A stretch of 10,685 bases of DNA from SM1-73 sp964588305. Its GTDB lineage: Bacteria; Zixibacteria; MSB-5A5; SM1-73. This document shows positions 1 to 5,848 of the stretch, one piece after another (position 1 is the stretch's first letter; every line of letters starts with the position of its first letter). The DNA lies in contig CAZPOP010000048.1 of NCBI GenBank assembly GCA_964588305.1, positions 1 through 10,685 of the forward strand, given 5' to 3'. The translations under genes were made by a program, and so were the position numbers. The notes beneath the pieces are model-generated. The model saw nothing but the letters and a program-made list of their open reading frames with translations. It ran no database searches and was not told the origin of the DNA.

Positions 1-42
1 CCCTTTGGATTCATTGAACCATTTTACCGTACCTTGCATCAT
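1..42 (-). CDS. CspA-family cold-shock protein, N-terminus only (runs off left edge)
   Basis: Only the first 14 codons lie in the window, read on the minus strand: MMQGTVKWFNESKG. This is the diagnostic start of the cold-shock domain, where the GTVKWFN strand leads into the first RNA-binding motif. The family consists of about 65-70-residue single-stranded nucleic-acid binders that act as RNA chaperones in the cytoplasm. A very strong ribosome binding site (AAGGAGGTGA, about 56-47) precedes two adjacent ATG codons at 42 and 39. The first has the better spacing (about 7 nt). The gene has its own promoter (164-192) and a leader with a terminator-like hairpin (67-106). The remainder lies outside the window, so the paralogue cannot be named. 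Confidence 0.85.
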   Translation of the reverse strand, partial: MMQGTVKWFNESKG

Positions 43-66
43 CAAATCACCTCCTTTCTTCCATAT

Positions 67-106
67 AAAAAAACCACGAAAGTCTTCTCAAAATAAGCTT
101 TCGTGG
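67..106 (-). terminator. Terminator-like hairpin in the cold-shock gene leader
   Basis: On the minus strand a perfect 9-bp stem, CCACGAAAG (106-98) with CTTTCGTGG (82-74) and a 15-nt loop, is followed at once by seven T (73-67). This is the form of an intrinsic terminator. It lies downstream of the cold-shock promoter and ends about 10 nt before the ribosome binding site. It could therefore act as an attenuator or temperature-sensitive leader element. The alternative is a plain terminator for minus-strand transcription coming from the hyb operon 500 bases upstream. Confidence 0.7.
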
Positions 107-163
107 CTGAATAACTTCGAGCTAACAAAAACCTATCTTAACTTCCCTAACTATACTTAACTG

Positions 164-192
164 TATATACGGATCATTTTGTCATTTGTCAA
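164..192 (-). promoter_or_regulatory. Sigma-70 promoter for the cold-shock gene
   Basis: Minus strand: TTGACA (192-187), a 17-nt spacer, then TATATA (169-164). The -35 box is consensus and the -10 is near consensus at ideal spacing. The predicted start is near 157, giving a leader of about 115 nt before the ATG at 42. A long leader is common for cold-shock mRNAs. Confidence 0.75.
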
Positions 193-221
193 GATATTTA
201 TTCACTTTTTTATTATCGGCT

Positions 222-523
222 TCGAGACGATGCAAGTTGAGTTAAAACCGGATAAAAGAGACCGGAAGTTTGCAGGTCGGTCCCCAACCCGACGAATCTT
301 TGACTTTTCTAACAAGCATAGAAGAACCGGTACCGGATGCCCCCTAGCTCTTCGTTATCGCAGGATCTCAATTGGTCCTGGCCCATAATCTGACCCGACA
401 AAAGAAAGCGTTGCGACTTCAATCTCGACCGGCTGGGATTTCACTTTCAGGTTAAGAGTTCGGTTAGGTAGGAAGGGGAAGGGTAAGATTTTGGAAGGGG
501 ACCTAAACCCTTCCCCTTTTTTT
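222..523 (+). ncRNA. Candidate noncoding RNA in the gene-free stretch 107-602
   Basis: No convincing gene lies between the cold-shock leader and the HybB stop. A strong plus-strand intrinsic terminator at 473-523 has no plus-strand gene to serve. A possible divergent promoter, TTGTCA (186-191) and TATTAT (211-216) with 19-nt spacing, overlaps the cold-shock promoter. Together they would bound a transcript of about 300 nt. Small hairpins are visible inside, such as GTCGG/CCGAC near 277-294 and CAGGA/TCCTG near 361-380. It does not show the conserved elements of RNase P RNA or SRP RNA. The 69-codon frame at 179-388 resembles nothing and lacks a ribosome binding site. This is an inference from boundary signals only. 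Confidence 0.25.
473..523 (+). terminator. Strong plus-strand intrinsic terminator
   Basis: A 12-bp perfect stem, AAGGGGAAGGGT (473-484) with ACCCTTCCCCTT (507-518), runs into seven T (517-523). A second, shorter 5' arm, GGAAGGG (493-499), can pair with the same 3' arm (508-514), so two mutually exclusive stems compete. On the minus strand no T tract follows the stem, so it is a poor terminator for the hyb operon, although the hairpin might still protect that mRNA's 3' end. Confidence 0.7.
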
Positions 524-602
524 GGGGGGCTAATTCATTCTCGTTACATATACTCTGTTCCAATGACGAGGTACTTGGTAGCAGGGGCAGTCTCTCATTG
601 CT

Positions 603-1790
603 TCAGGATTTAGGCAATGCTCCAACATCAAGAGCTCTCTTTGGAATCGATGCCACTTCGGCTTTGGAATTCGCCTCCGGATGCTCAAAGATCGGCAGGT
701 AACGGGCCGCCATGGCGAAGATAAAGAAGCCGGTGGACACCAAAGCGAGGGTAATGGCAATTTCCATCCAGGACGGGAAATAGTTGACCCCGGACGAGGC
801 CACGAAGCCGGTGGTTGAGACATTCAATCGGTTCAGCAGAAAGCCTGCTATAGTGCACACCGCGGCGAGGTACAAACCCCTGGCGGACAGCCTAATCTTT
901 CGTACAGAAAGTAAGATTATAGGAGCAACCACGCCTGCCAGAACTTCCAGCCAGAAAAGCCAAGTCTCCATGCGGGGCACGAAGAATTCCGACCAGACTC
1001 CCCGCATGTAAAAATCATAAATCTTCATAAGCAGATATATCACCAGAACTACCAGAAGAATCCTTCCTATGTCCGTCAGCACATCGTGTTTCAGACGGTG
1101 ACCGAAAGCCCTGAAGCTCAAGTGTGATTCAAAGATCACCATGGCGCACCCCACTGCGATGGCGGATACGTAGAAAAAAAGCGGCAGAGATGCTGAATAC
1201 CAGAAAACATAGAGCTTCTGGGGAACGATCAAGAACAACGAGCCCAGGGAGGATTGGTGCATGGTCGAAAGGATAACTCCCAGTATGACTAGGGGGACGG
1301 TCACCCTGCCTATCCATCTTTTGGGTCCGCCCCAGCCTAAACGCTCGAAAATATTAGGGCTGAACTCAAAAAACAGAACCGTGGTGTAGAACATGACGCA
1401 CATGGCTACCTCAAACAGAGCCGAGTGGGGATTTCCCATGAAAAGTGGATTATAGATCTTGTCCGGGCGCCCCACGTCAAACAGAAGACCCACGATGACC
1501 AGAAGATAGCCCAAAAAAGCGGTTAAGATGGTGGGTTTCAGGACCGGATAGAACCGCTTCACATGAAACACGTAGACCGCTGCGGCTATGGTGAATCCGC
1601 CCGCGGCTAATCCCACCCCCGAGATGACGTCGAAACCAACCCACAGTCCCCAGGGGAATTTGTCGCTCAGATTGGTGGCAGCTCCCAACCCTCGGGTAAC
1701 ACGGACGATAGCCGCTATCAATCCAGCCACCCAGATTAGAAGCAAAACTACTTTCCAGAAAGTTATCTTGAACGGTAGTTTGATGCTCAT
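603..1790 (-). CDS. hybB: HybB-like NrfD-family integral membrane subunit (quinone-reactive)
   Basis: A 395-residue protein with about ten hydrophobic membrane segments and a hydrophilic C-terminal tail. It belongs to the NrfD/PsrC/HybB family, which passes electrons between an Fe-S subunit and the membrane quinone pool without binding haem. HybB-type signatures are visible: PWGLW and FDVISGVGLAAGGF near residues 46-66, STMHQSSLG near 175-183, and NRLNVSTTG near 321-329. A ribosome binding site (AAAGGGA) stands about 7 nt before the ATG at 1790. The gene starts 50 nt after the HybA-like gene, and the pair is the usual electron-transfer module of Hyb-type hydrogenases. No hydrogenase or molybdopterin catalytic subunit is in the window, so the electron donor is unknown. 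The family call is firm. A hydrogenase role is not shown. Confidence 0.9.
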   Translation of the reverse strand: MSIKLPFKITFWKVVLLLIWVAGLIAAIVRVTRGLGAATNLSDKFPWGLWVGFDVISGVGLAAGGFTIAAAVYVFHVKRFYPVLKPTILTAFLGYLLVIVGLLFDVGRPDKIYNPLFMGNPHSALFEVAMCVMFYTTVLFFEFSPNIFERLGWGGPKRWIGRVTVPLVILGVILSTMHQSSLGSLFLIVPQKLYVFWYSASLPLFFYVSAIAVGCAMVIFESHLSFRAFGHRLKHDVLTDIGRILLVVLVIYLLMKIYDFYMRGVWSEFFVPRMETWLFWLEVLAGVVAPIILLSVRKIRLSARGLYLAAVCTIAGFLLNRLNVSTTGFVASSGVNYFPSWMEIAITLALVSTGFFIFAMAARYLPIFEHPEANSKAEVASIPKRALDVGALPKS

Positions 1791-1840
1791 CTCAATATCC
1801 CTTTCATTATCACTTTTGTAGTCGATCTGTGGCTACATTT

Positions 1841-2605
1841 TCATGTTTTCTTTTTCGACTGAGAATCCTGCTGCTTAGTTTTGTATTCGGCCAACTCCAT
1901 CCTGCGGTCGATAATCCACCATACGCCGTAGAGAATCGCTCCTCCGAAAATAGCTATACTGGGAACCGTTTTCAGCGCTGCCCAGGTCAGTTCAGGCAGA
2001 GGGCGGTCCCCAAGATTAGCCGGAAAGCCAAGCGACTCAAATGGGACGCTGGACAGCATCAGAACTGACGTCCCTCCAGCCTCCTTCTCGCCGTAGATGT
2101 GATCCACATATAGATCGGGGTCGTCTTTTATGCGTTTTCGTGCCTCCTGGATCAGTTCCTCCCGATCTCCGAATATAGTGGCTCCGGTGGGACAGACCTC
2201 GGCGCAAGCGGGGATCTCCCCCTCCTTCAGTCTTTGGTAGCACATTATGCATTTCTGCACCTTGGGCGCACGCTTTTTCCACTCATAGGTGGGAATGCTG
2301 AAGGGACAGGCCTGCATGCAGTAACGACACCCTATGCACTTGTGCGCGTGATAGATCACGGCGCCCTCTGGAGTCTTCTCAAAGGCTCCCACAGGGCAAA
2401 CCGAGGCGCAGGTGGGTTCTTTGCAGTGCATGCACAGACGACGATAATAAAGGCCGTCCTTTTCTTTCACCACGGTATAGGCTGTCGCGGAGAGTTCCTC
2501 TTCCTCCTCTCCGGGAAGACCATTGACTTCCTTGCAGGCCAAAGCGCAGGCCTGACAGCCAATGCATTTGGTGATATCAATTAGAAGCGCTTTGGGTTTT
2601 GTCAT
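1841..2605 (-). CDS. hybA: HybA-like ferredoxin with four [4Fe-4S] sites and a C-terminal membrane anchor
   Basis: A 254-residue electron-transfer subunit. Sixteen cysteines form four cluster motifs: C14/17/20/24, C58/61/66/70, C90/93/96/100 and C119/122/134/138, the last with the long CX2CX11CX3C spacing seen in HybA/DmsB-type proteins. A hydrophobic segment at about 212-233 (SIAIFGGAILYGVWWII) would anchor it beside HybB. The start is secure: AAGGAG lies 7 nt before the ATG at 2605, and the first cluster begins at residue 14. There is therefore no room for a twin-arginine signal peptide, which E. coli HybA has. The protein either faces the cytoplasm or is exported with a partner. It lies 73 nt after the upstream receiver gene and 50 nt before HybB, consistent with one transcript. 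Confidence 0.9.
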   Translation of the reverse strand: MTKPKALLIDITKCIGCQACALACKEVNGLPGEEEEELSATAYTVVKEKDGLYYRRLCMHCKEPTCASVCPVGAFEKTPEGAVIYHAHKCIGCRYCMQACPFSIPTYEWKKRAPKVQKCIMCYQRLKEGEIPACAEVCPTGATIFGDREELIQEARKRIKDDPDLYVDHIYGEKEAGGTSVLMLSSVPFESLGFPANLGDRPLPELTWAALKTVPSIAIFGGAILYGVWWIIDRRMELAEYKTKQQDSQSKKKT

Positions 2606-2678
2606 TTGACAACTCCTTATTATTGATTCTATCTTCCTTCAATTCACATTTGAAGAAATCGACCTTCATGGTTTTCCC

Positions 2679-3254
2679 TTAAGCATTGGCTCTAAGGTTA
2701 CCCTTTTCTTTGGCCAGTCGATCCATGACTAAGTCTGCCGGCACAGCCTGACCCTTGGAAAGGGCTCTCATCATTGCATCGGACAGCTCCTCAGGGGTAA
2801 AGGGCTTGGGCACATAATCGGATACGCCGGATCTCATAGCCTTGATTGAAGATTCGACAGAAGGATAACCGGTGATCATGATCACTGCGGTGTCGGGGTT
2901 TTCCTTCTTTATTCTTCTGGCTATCTCGATTCCGTCGATCTGCGGCATCTTCCAGTCTGCGATCACCGCATCGAATCGATTCCCCTTGACCTTCTTCAGA
3001 GCTTCGTCCCCCGATAAAGCGACGTCCACGTTGTAACCTTCCCGGGACAGAATCTTCTTGCAGCTGTTGCACACGGTCTTTTCGTCGTCCACAACCAAGA
3101 CATTGCGGGCACGCGCAACGGCCAGGGCAGGGCTAACACCCGGTCCGACGGAAGGGGCTAATTCCAGCCTCTCCTCTACCACCCTACCTCGTCTAACCAG
3201 CGCGTCAATCAGTAAGGCTGCGACAAATGTGAATGCCACCAATAAGGCTACCAT
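2679..3254 (-). CDS. Membrane-anchored response-regulator receiver protein (N-terminal anchor)
   Basis: 191 residues. An N-terminal hydrophobic helix (about 2-20) is followed by a roughly 30-residue linker and one receiver domain (about 51-168). The acidic pocket (D56, D57), phospho-acceptor D100 in DWKMP, T128 in MITGYPS and K150 in PKP are all present, so it should be phosphorylatable. No DNA-binding or enzymatic output domain follows, only a short tail. C62 and C65 form a CxxC in the first receiver helix (VCNSCKKIL), shared with the two upstream receivers. AGGAGG precedes the ATG at 3254. The receiver is nearly the same protein as the next one upstream, including the linker FTPEELSD..MRAL..GQ.VP.DLV.DRL, so the two are recent duplicates. 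It is separated from the upstream gene by 125 nt. Its role is unknown; modulation of the adjacent redox complex is inference. Confidence 0.85.
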   Translation of the reverse strand: MVALLVAFTFVAALLIDALVRRGRVVEERLELAPSVGPGVSPALAVARARNVLVVDDEKTVCNSCKKILSREGYNVDVALSGDEALKKVKGNRFDAVIADWKMPQIDGIEIARRIKKENPDTAVIMITGYPSVESSIKAMRSGVSDYVPKPFTPEELSDAMMRALSKGQAVPADLVMDRLAKEKGNLRANA

Positions 3255-3379
3255 TTTAACTCCTCCTCTTTTTGACTATCGTTTTTCCTCACTTTGCTTT
3301 TTCACTCCACAACCTTCTTAGGTTACTCTTTGTTCAAGGTCTTTTGCCCAAGACGGGTCCGAAAAATCGCGACCCTATG

Positions 3380-4039
3380 CTAATCCAAGGCTTTTCTTCC
3401 GACCGCCGCCTTGAAAACACCGCGGACTATGGTGAAAACCACGATGGGTCCTAAGGCGATAAAGAACAATCTCCCAAAAACGGGTGCCAAAACGGACTTG
3501 AAGATGAATCTTATCGGGCCCGCTTTTTCCTCTTCGGCAACCATTGGGGTCACAGCCGGAGCCACCGGAGCTTCAACCCGGGTGATTTCCTCTACCTCAG
3601 GCTTTGCCTTCGGCGTCACTATGCCGGTTTCAACTAACCGGTCGAGAACCAGATCTGTCGGGACCGGCTGTCCCTTCATCAGTGCTCTGACCATGACATC
3701 GGAGAGCTCCTCCGGGGTAAAGGGCTTCGGCACATAGTCGGAGACCCCGGATCTTATAGCCTCGATCGAGGTGTCCAGTGAAGGATAGCCGGTGATCATT
3801 ATCACTGCGATGTTAGCGTTTTCCTTCTTTATTCTTCTGGCCAGTTCCATCCCGTCGATCTCCGGCATCTTCCAGTCGGTGATGACCACGTCGAATCCAT
3901 TCCCCTTCACCTTTCTCAGGGCCTCCTCTCCCGACAAGGCGATGTCCACCTGATAACCTTCCTGGGTCAGAATCTTTCTGCAGCTGTTGCACACGGTTCT
4001 TTCGTCGTCTACCACCAGGACATTGGCTTTGGGTCTCAT
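3380..4039 (-). CDS. Membrane-anchored response-regulator receiver protein (C-terminal anchor)
   Basis: 219 residues from the ATG at 4039. A GTG three codons upstream (4048) would overlap the ribosome binding site AAAGGAG, so the ATG is preferred. The receiver domain occupies about residues 5-122, with D11/D12, phospho-acceptor D55 (DWKMP), T83 and K105 intact. C17 and C20 form the CxxC shared by all three receivers here. A linker rich in Pro, Ala, Val and Glu (about 143-175) leads to a hydrophobic segment (about 188-207) containing RLFFIALGP, also found in the anchor of the upstream receiver. The predicted topology keeps the receiver in the cytoplasm. There is no output domain. The gene starts 14 nt after the upstream stop codon, so the two are almost certainly cotranscribed and translationally close. 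Confidence 0.85.
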   Translation of the reverse strand: MRPKANVLVVDDERTVCNSCRKILTQEGYQVDIALSGEEALRKVKGNGFDVVITDWKMPEIDGMELARRIKKENANIAVIMITGYPSLDTSIEAIRSGVSDYVPKPFTPEELSDVMVRALMKGQPVPTDLVLDRLVETGIVTPKAKPEVEEITRVEAPVAPAVTPMVAEEEKAGPIRFIFKSVLAPVFGRLFFIALGPIVVFTIVRGVFKAAVGRKALD

Positions 4040-4053
4040 CTTGATCACTCCTT

Positions 4054-5097
4054 TCAGTTAATCCCCTTAAGCGAACCGTATGGCTCACTCCCTTGGGGAC
4101 TAACCTCATGAAATAAAGCTTTCATTATTGCGCCCAAGGACATGGGCAATAAAGCTATGAAGAATAGCCGAGAGGCTAAGGCGGAGAGAAAGAATTTCCC
4201 CACGCACGCCTTTGCCCTCCGGGGTTCTTCTCCGAGCTTTTCGGCCAAGTTCGGCTCGATTCCTTGCCTCATCTCCACACTGGTTTTCGTGGTCGGTTTG
4301 AAATCTTTGGTGATTATCCGATTTTCGGAATCGATAACGGCCTTCCCACGCTTGTCAGAAACGGAGACGTTGCCCGACCAGTTTTTCAGGTCCTCTTCCA
4401 AATTGGAGGGTTTGAGCTGAATGATCCATCCTTTTCCAAACGGGTCCCTGTTGATCAAGTCGGTGTTGAAATTGATTTCGTAGTTGATTCCGACCACCCG
4501 ACCCCGAATAGGGGCATAAAGCTTATGAACGTGCTTATCCGAAGCCAAAACCCTGATGCACAGTCTTCCCTGGTCGATCTCGCTTTGGTCAAACTGGAGG
4601 ATGACGTACAAGATGTCTCCCACCGATTCCCGGAACAAGTTGTTCAGTCCGATCTTCACCGTCCCATCCGGCAGCATCCTTGCCCAGATGTATTTCTGAT
4701 AATACAGCAGGTCGGCTCCCTTTGTCTTTCTCTCGCTCAGAGCTTTCTGGAGAGCTTCGGTCAATGCGTCCGGGCTTATGGGCTTGGGAAGGTAGTTGGA
4801 AATGCCCAACCTCATGGCTTTTACTGCCGACTCTACGGATGGATATCCGGTTATCATTATGGGGATTATGTCAGGGTGATTCTTCTTCACGATCCTCAAG
4901 ACCTCCATTCCATCGATCTCCGGCATCTTCCAGTCGGCGACAACCACGTCATATTTATCCTCCTCCACTTTCCTCAGAGCCTCTCTTCCGTGCAGAGCTA
5001 TCTGAACGTTGTGTCCCTGTTGGCTTAATATCTTTCTGCAGCTGTTACACACTATCTGTTCATCATCAACCACCAAGACATTTGCTTTGTAAGACAT
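4054..5097 (-). CDS. Receiver domain fused to a GcvH-like lipoyl domain, with C-terminal membrane anchor
   Basis: 347 residues. The receiver domain (about 5-122) has D11/D12, phospho-acceptor D55, T83, K105 and the shared C17-x-x-C20. Residues about 131-240 match the glycine-cleavage H-protein fold: YIWARMLPDGTVKIGLN, then VGDILYV, LYAPIRGRVVGIN, LINRDPFGKGWIIQLKPS. K188 (ASDKHVHKLYAP) sits exactly six residues before the LYAP tyrosine, where H protein carries lipoyl-lysine. The usual ESVKA context is changed to ASDKH, so lipoylation is possible but uncertain. A hydrophobic segment at about 303-325 (FFLSALASRLFFIALLPMSL) would tether it to the membrane. It is the first gene of the operon. AGGAAGGTG precedes the ATG at 5097, and a sigma-54 promoter lies about 40 nt upstream. 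The domain calls are firm. The function is unknown; redox sensing or thiol exchange through a lipoyl arm is inference. Confidence 0.85.
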   Translation of the reverse strand: MSYKANVLVVDDEQIVCNSCRKILSQQGHNVQIALHGREALRKVEEDKYDVVVADWKMPEIDGMEVLRIVKKNHPDIIPIMITGYPSVESAVKAMRLGISNYLPKPISPDALTEALQKALSERKTKGADLLYYQKYIWARMLPDGTVKIGLNNLFRESVGDILYVILQFDQSEIDQGRLCIRVLASDKHVHKLYAPIRGRVVGINYEINFNTDLINRDPFGKGWIIQLKPSNLEEDLKNWSGNVSVSDKRGKAVIDSENRIITKDFKPTTKTSVEMRQGIEPNLAEKLGEEPRRAKACVGKFFLSALASRLFFIALLPMSLGAIMKALFHEVSPQGSEPYGSLKGIN

Positions 5098-5136
5098 CTT
5101 CTTTCACCTTCCTTTCTTTTTTCACTCACCATAATC

Positions 5137-5151
5137 GCAAGAGTCGTGCCA
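5137..5151 (-). promoter_or_regulatory. Sigma-54 (-24/-12) promoter of the receiver-hyb operon
   Basis: Minus strand TGGCAC (5151-5146), five bases, TTGC (5140-5137). The invariant GG and GC are ten bases apart, exactly as required for RpoN promoters, and only the last consensus base differs. The predicted start is near 5126, leaving a leader of about 29 nt with the ribosome binding site. This implies an unseen bacterial enhancer-binding activator. Confidence 0.7.
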
Positions 5152-5153
5152 GA

Positions 5154-5171
5154 TTGTTACATCTTTCACAA
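5154..5171 (-). promoter_or_regulatory. Rex-like redox operator next to the sigma-54 promoter
   Basis: The minus strand reads TTGTGAAAGATGTAACAA, an 18-bp imperfect palindrome with arms TTGTGA and TAACAA. It resembles the Rex operator TTGTGAAnnnnTTCACAA, with two differences in one half. It ends two bases before the -24 element, where a repressor would block transcription. An overlapping perfect palindrome, CACAAA-C-TTTGTG (5179-5167), may be part of the same site. Rex senses NADH/NAD+, which suits a redox operon. No Rex gene is in the window. Confidence 0.4.
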
Positions 5172-5268
5172 AGTTTGTGGGCAAAATGCCGATAAGCAAT
5201 TGAGATTTAACAGATTAGCTATTGTGAAGAAAAGCAAAGATGAATGCATTTTGTAGGAGTTACGAAGG

Positions 5269-5352
5269 TTGATGTATAGAAAACATATGCATCAGTTAGA
5301 AGTGGTCTTGTTGATAAATAAGGACTTAGGAGGGAGTTTTGATGTATAGAAA
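5269..5352. repeat. Direct repeat pair TTGATGTATAGAAA
   Basis: Identical 14-bp copies lie at 5269-5282 and 5339-5352, 70 bp apart, in AT-rich DNA upstream of the sigma-54 promoter (about 120-200 bases from its start). Enhancer-binding activators of sigma-54 often bind paired sites at such distances, so these are candidate activator sites. They could equally be decayed repeat copies. The gene-free stretch 5172-6074 otherwise holds only the repeats and promoter listed separately. Confidence 0.4.
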
Positions 5353-5399
5353 TAATATACGGTGTATATGTTCTACATATGATTTATCTCGGTTGCCCA

Positions 5400-5475
5400 A
5401 AGGGACTCGTCCTGACACTGGTCCCGAAGGACTCAGTCCGAGGGAAGGCTTGTCCTGAAGGGCTACCCGACAACC
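5400..5475. repeat. Degenerate short inverted repeats
   Basis: This segment is built from variants of GTCCTGA, GTCCCGAAGGAC and GGACTCAGTCC, including GTCCTGAAGGGC, which resembles the tandem unit at 5692-5754. Small stems such as GGAC/GTCC recur. It has no coding potential and looks like a fragment of a dispersed repeat family. Confidence 0.4.
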
Positions 5476-5504
5476 AATTGACGCATATGTTTTAATTTTG
5501 TAGC

Positions 5505-5522
5505 CGCAATCTTTAGATTGCG
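5505..5522. repeat. Perfect palindrome CGCAATCT-TT-AGATTGCG
   Basis: Two perfect 8-bp arms are separated by TT. Palindromes of the form TAGCCGCA...TTTA...TGCG occur as dispersed intergenic elements in several bacterial lineages. Here it has no T tract on either strand, so it is not a standard terminator. Confidence 0.6.
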
Positions 5523-5554
5523 CCAATCTTTTTTATTAAAGGATATCGATTTTT

Positions 5555-5577
5555 CCCTCTCCCCTTGTGGGAGAGGG
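5555..5577. repeat. GC-rich palindrome CCCTCTCCC-CTTGT-GGGAGAGGG
   Basis: A perfect 9-bp stem with a 5-nt loop, followed by a partial copy of the right arm (GGGAGAGGGGG, 5583-5593). This is the form of a widespread intergenic palindrome. A similar stem, CCCGC/GCGGG, lies at 5617-5631. Nothing coding is present. Confidence 0.6.
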
Positions 5578-5691
5578 ATCAAGGGAGAGGGGGTCTTCCT
5601 GTTCTGTGAGGTCTTGCCCGCCTCAAGCGGGACTGCTTGCCAGGCCGGGTCTATTATCCCTCAAAAGAGGGCGTCCTTGGGTCCCCCTGAT

Positions 5692-5754
5692 AAGGGGTTC
5701 ATCCTGAAGGGTTCACCCTGAAGGGTTCATCCTGAAGGGTTCACCCTGAAGGGG
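5692..5754. repeat. Tandem 14-bp repeat, four copies in alternating variants
   Basis: Units of the form AAGGGTTCAYCCTG follow one another at about 5692, 5707, 5721 and 5735, with a final partial AAGGGG. The variable base alternates T, C, T, C, so the real period is 28 bp and the array probably grew by duplication of a two-unit block. Each junction forms a small CCCT-GA-AGGG stem. Confidence 0.75.
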
Positions 5755-5820
5755 ACTACAGGGGGTTCTATGTCCTGCCAGGCCATGTCTATCATCCCCA
5801 CAAAAAGGAAAAAAATACAC

Positions 5821-5848
5821 TTGACCTGTTCGCAGGCATTGCTATATT
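5821..5848 (+). promoter_or_regulatory. Sigma-70-like promoter for the nuclease gene
   Basis: TTGACC (5821-5826), a 16-nt spacer, then TATATT (5843-5848). A TG one base before the -10 (TGCTATATT) gives an extended -10. The predicted start is near 5855, leaving a leader of about 220 nt before the ATG at 6075. That leader contains a 6-bp hairpin, TCATGC-CC-GCATGA (5962-5975), and GGTTT/AAACC near 6004-6019, but no recognised riboswitch. Confidence 0.5.

Noticed and set aside
179..388. 69-codon plus-strand frame in the gap left of HybB
   Set aside because: No ribosome binding site, low-complexity composition and no recognisable motif. The region makes more sense as noncoding.
4264..5028. 254-codon plus-strand frame opposite the receiver-GcvH gene
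   Set aside because: It is a shadow of a well-supported gene whose receiver and lipoyl motifs are unmistakable; it has no domain signature of its own.
5692..5754. Possible CRISPR array
   Set aside because: The units are contiguous 14-mers without spacers, and no cas genes are present.
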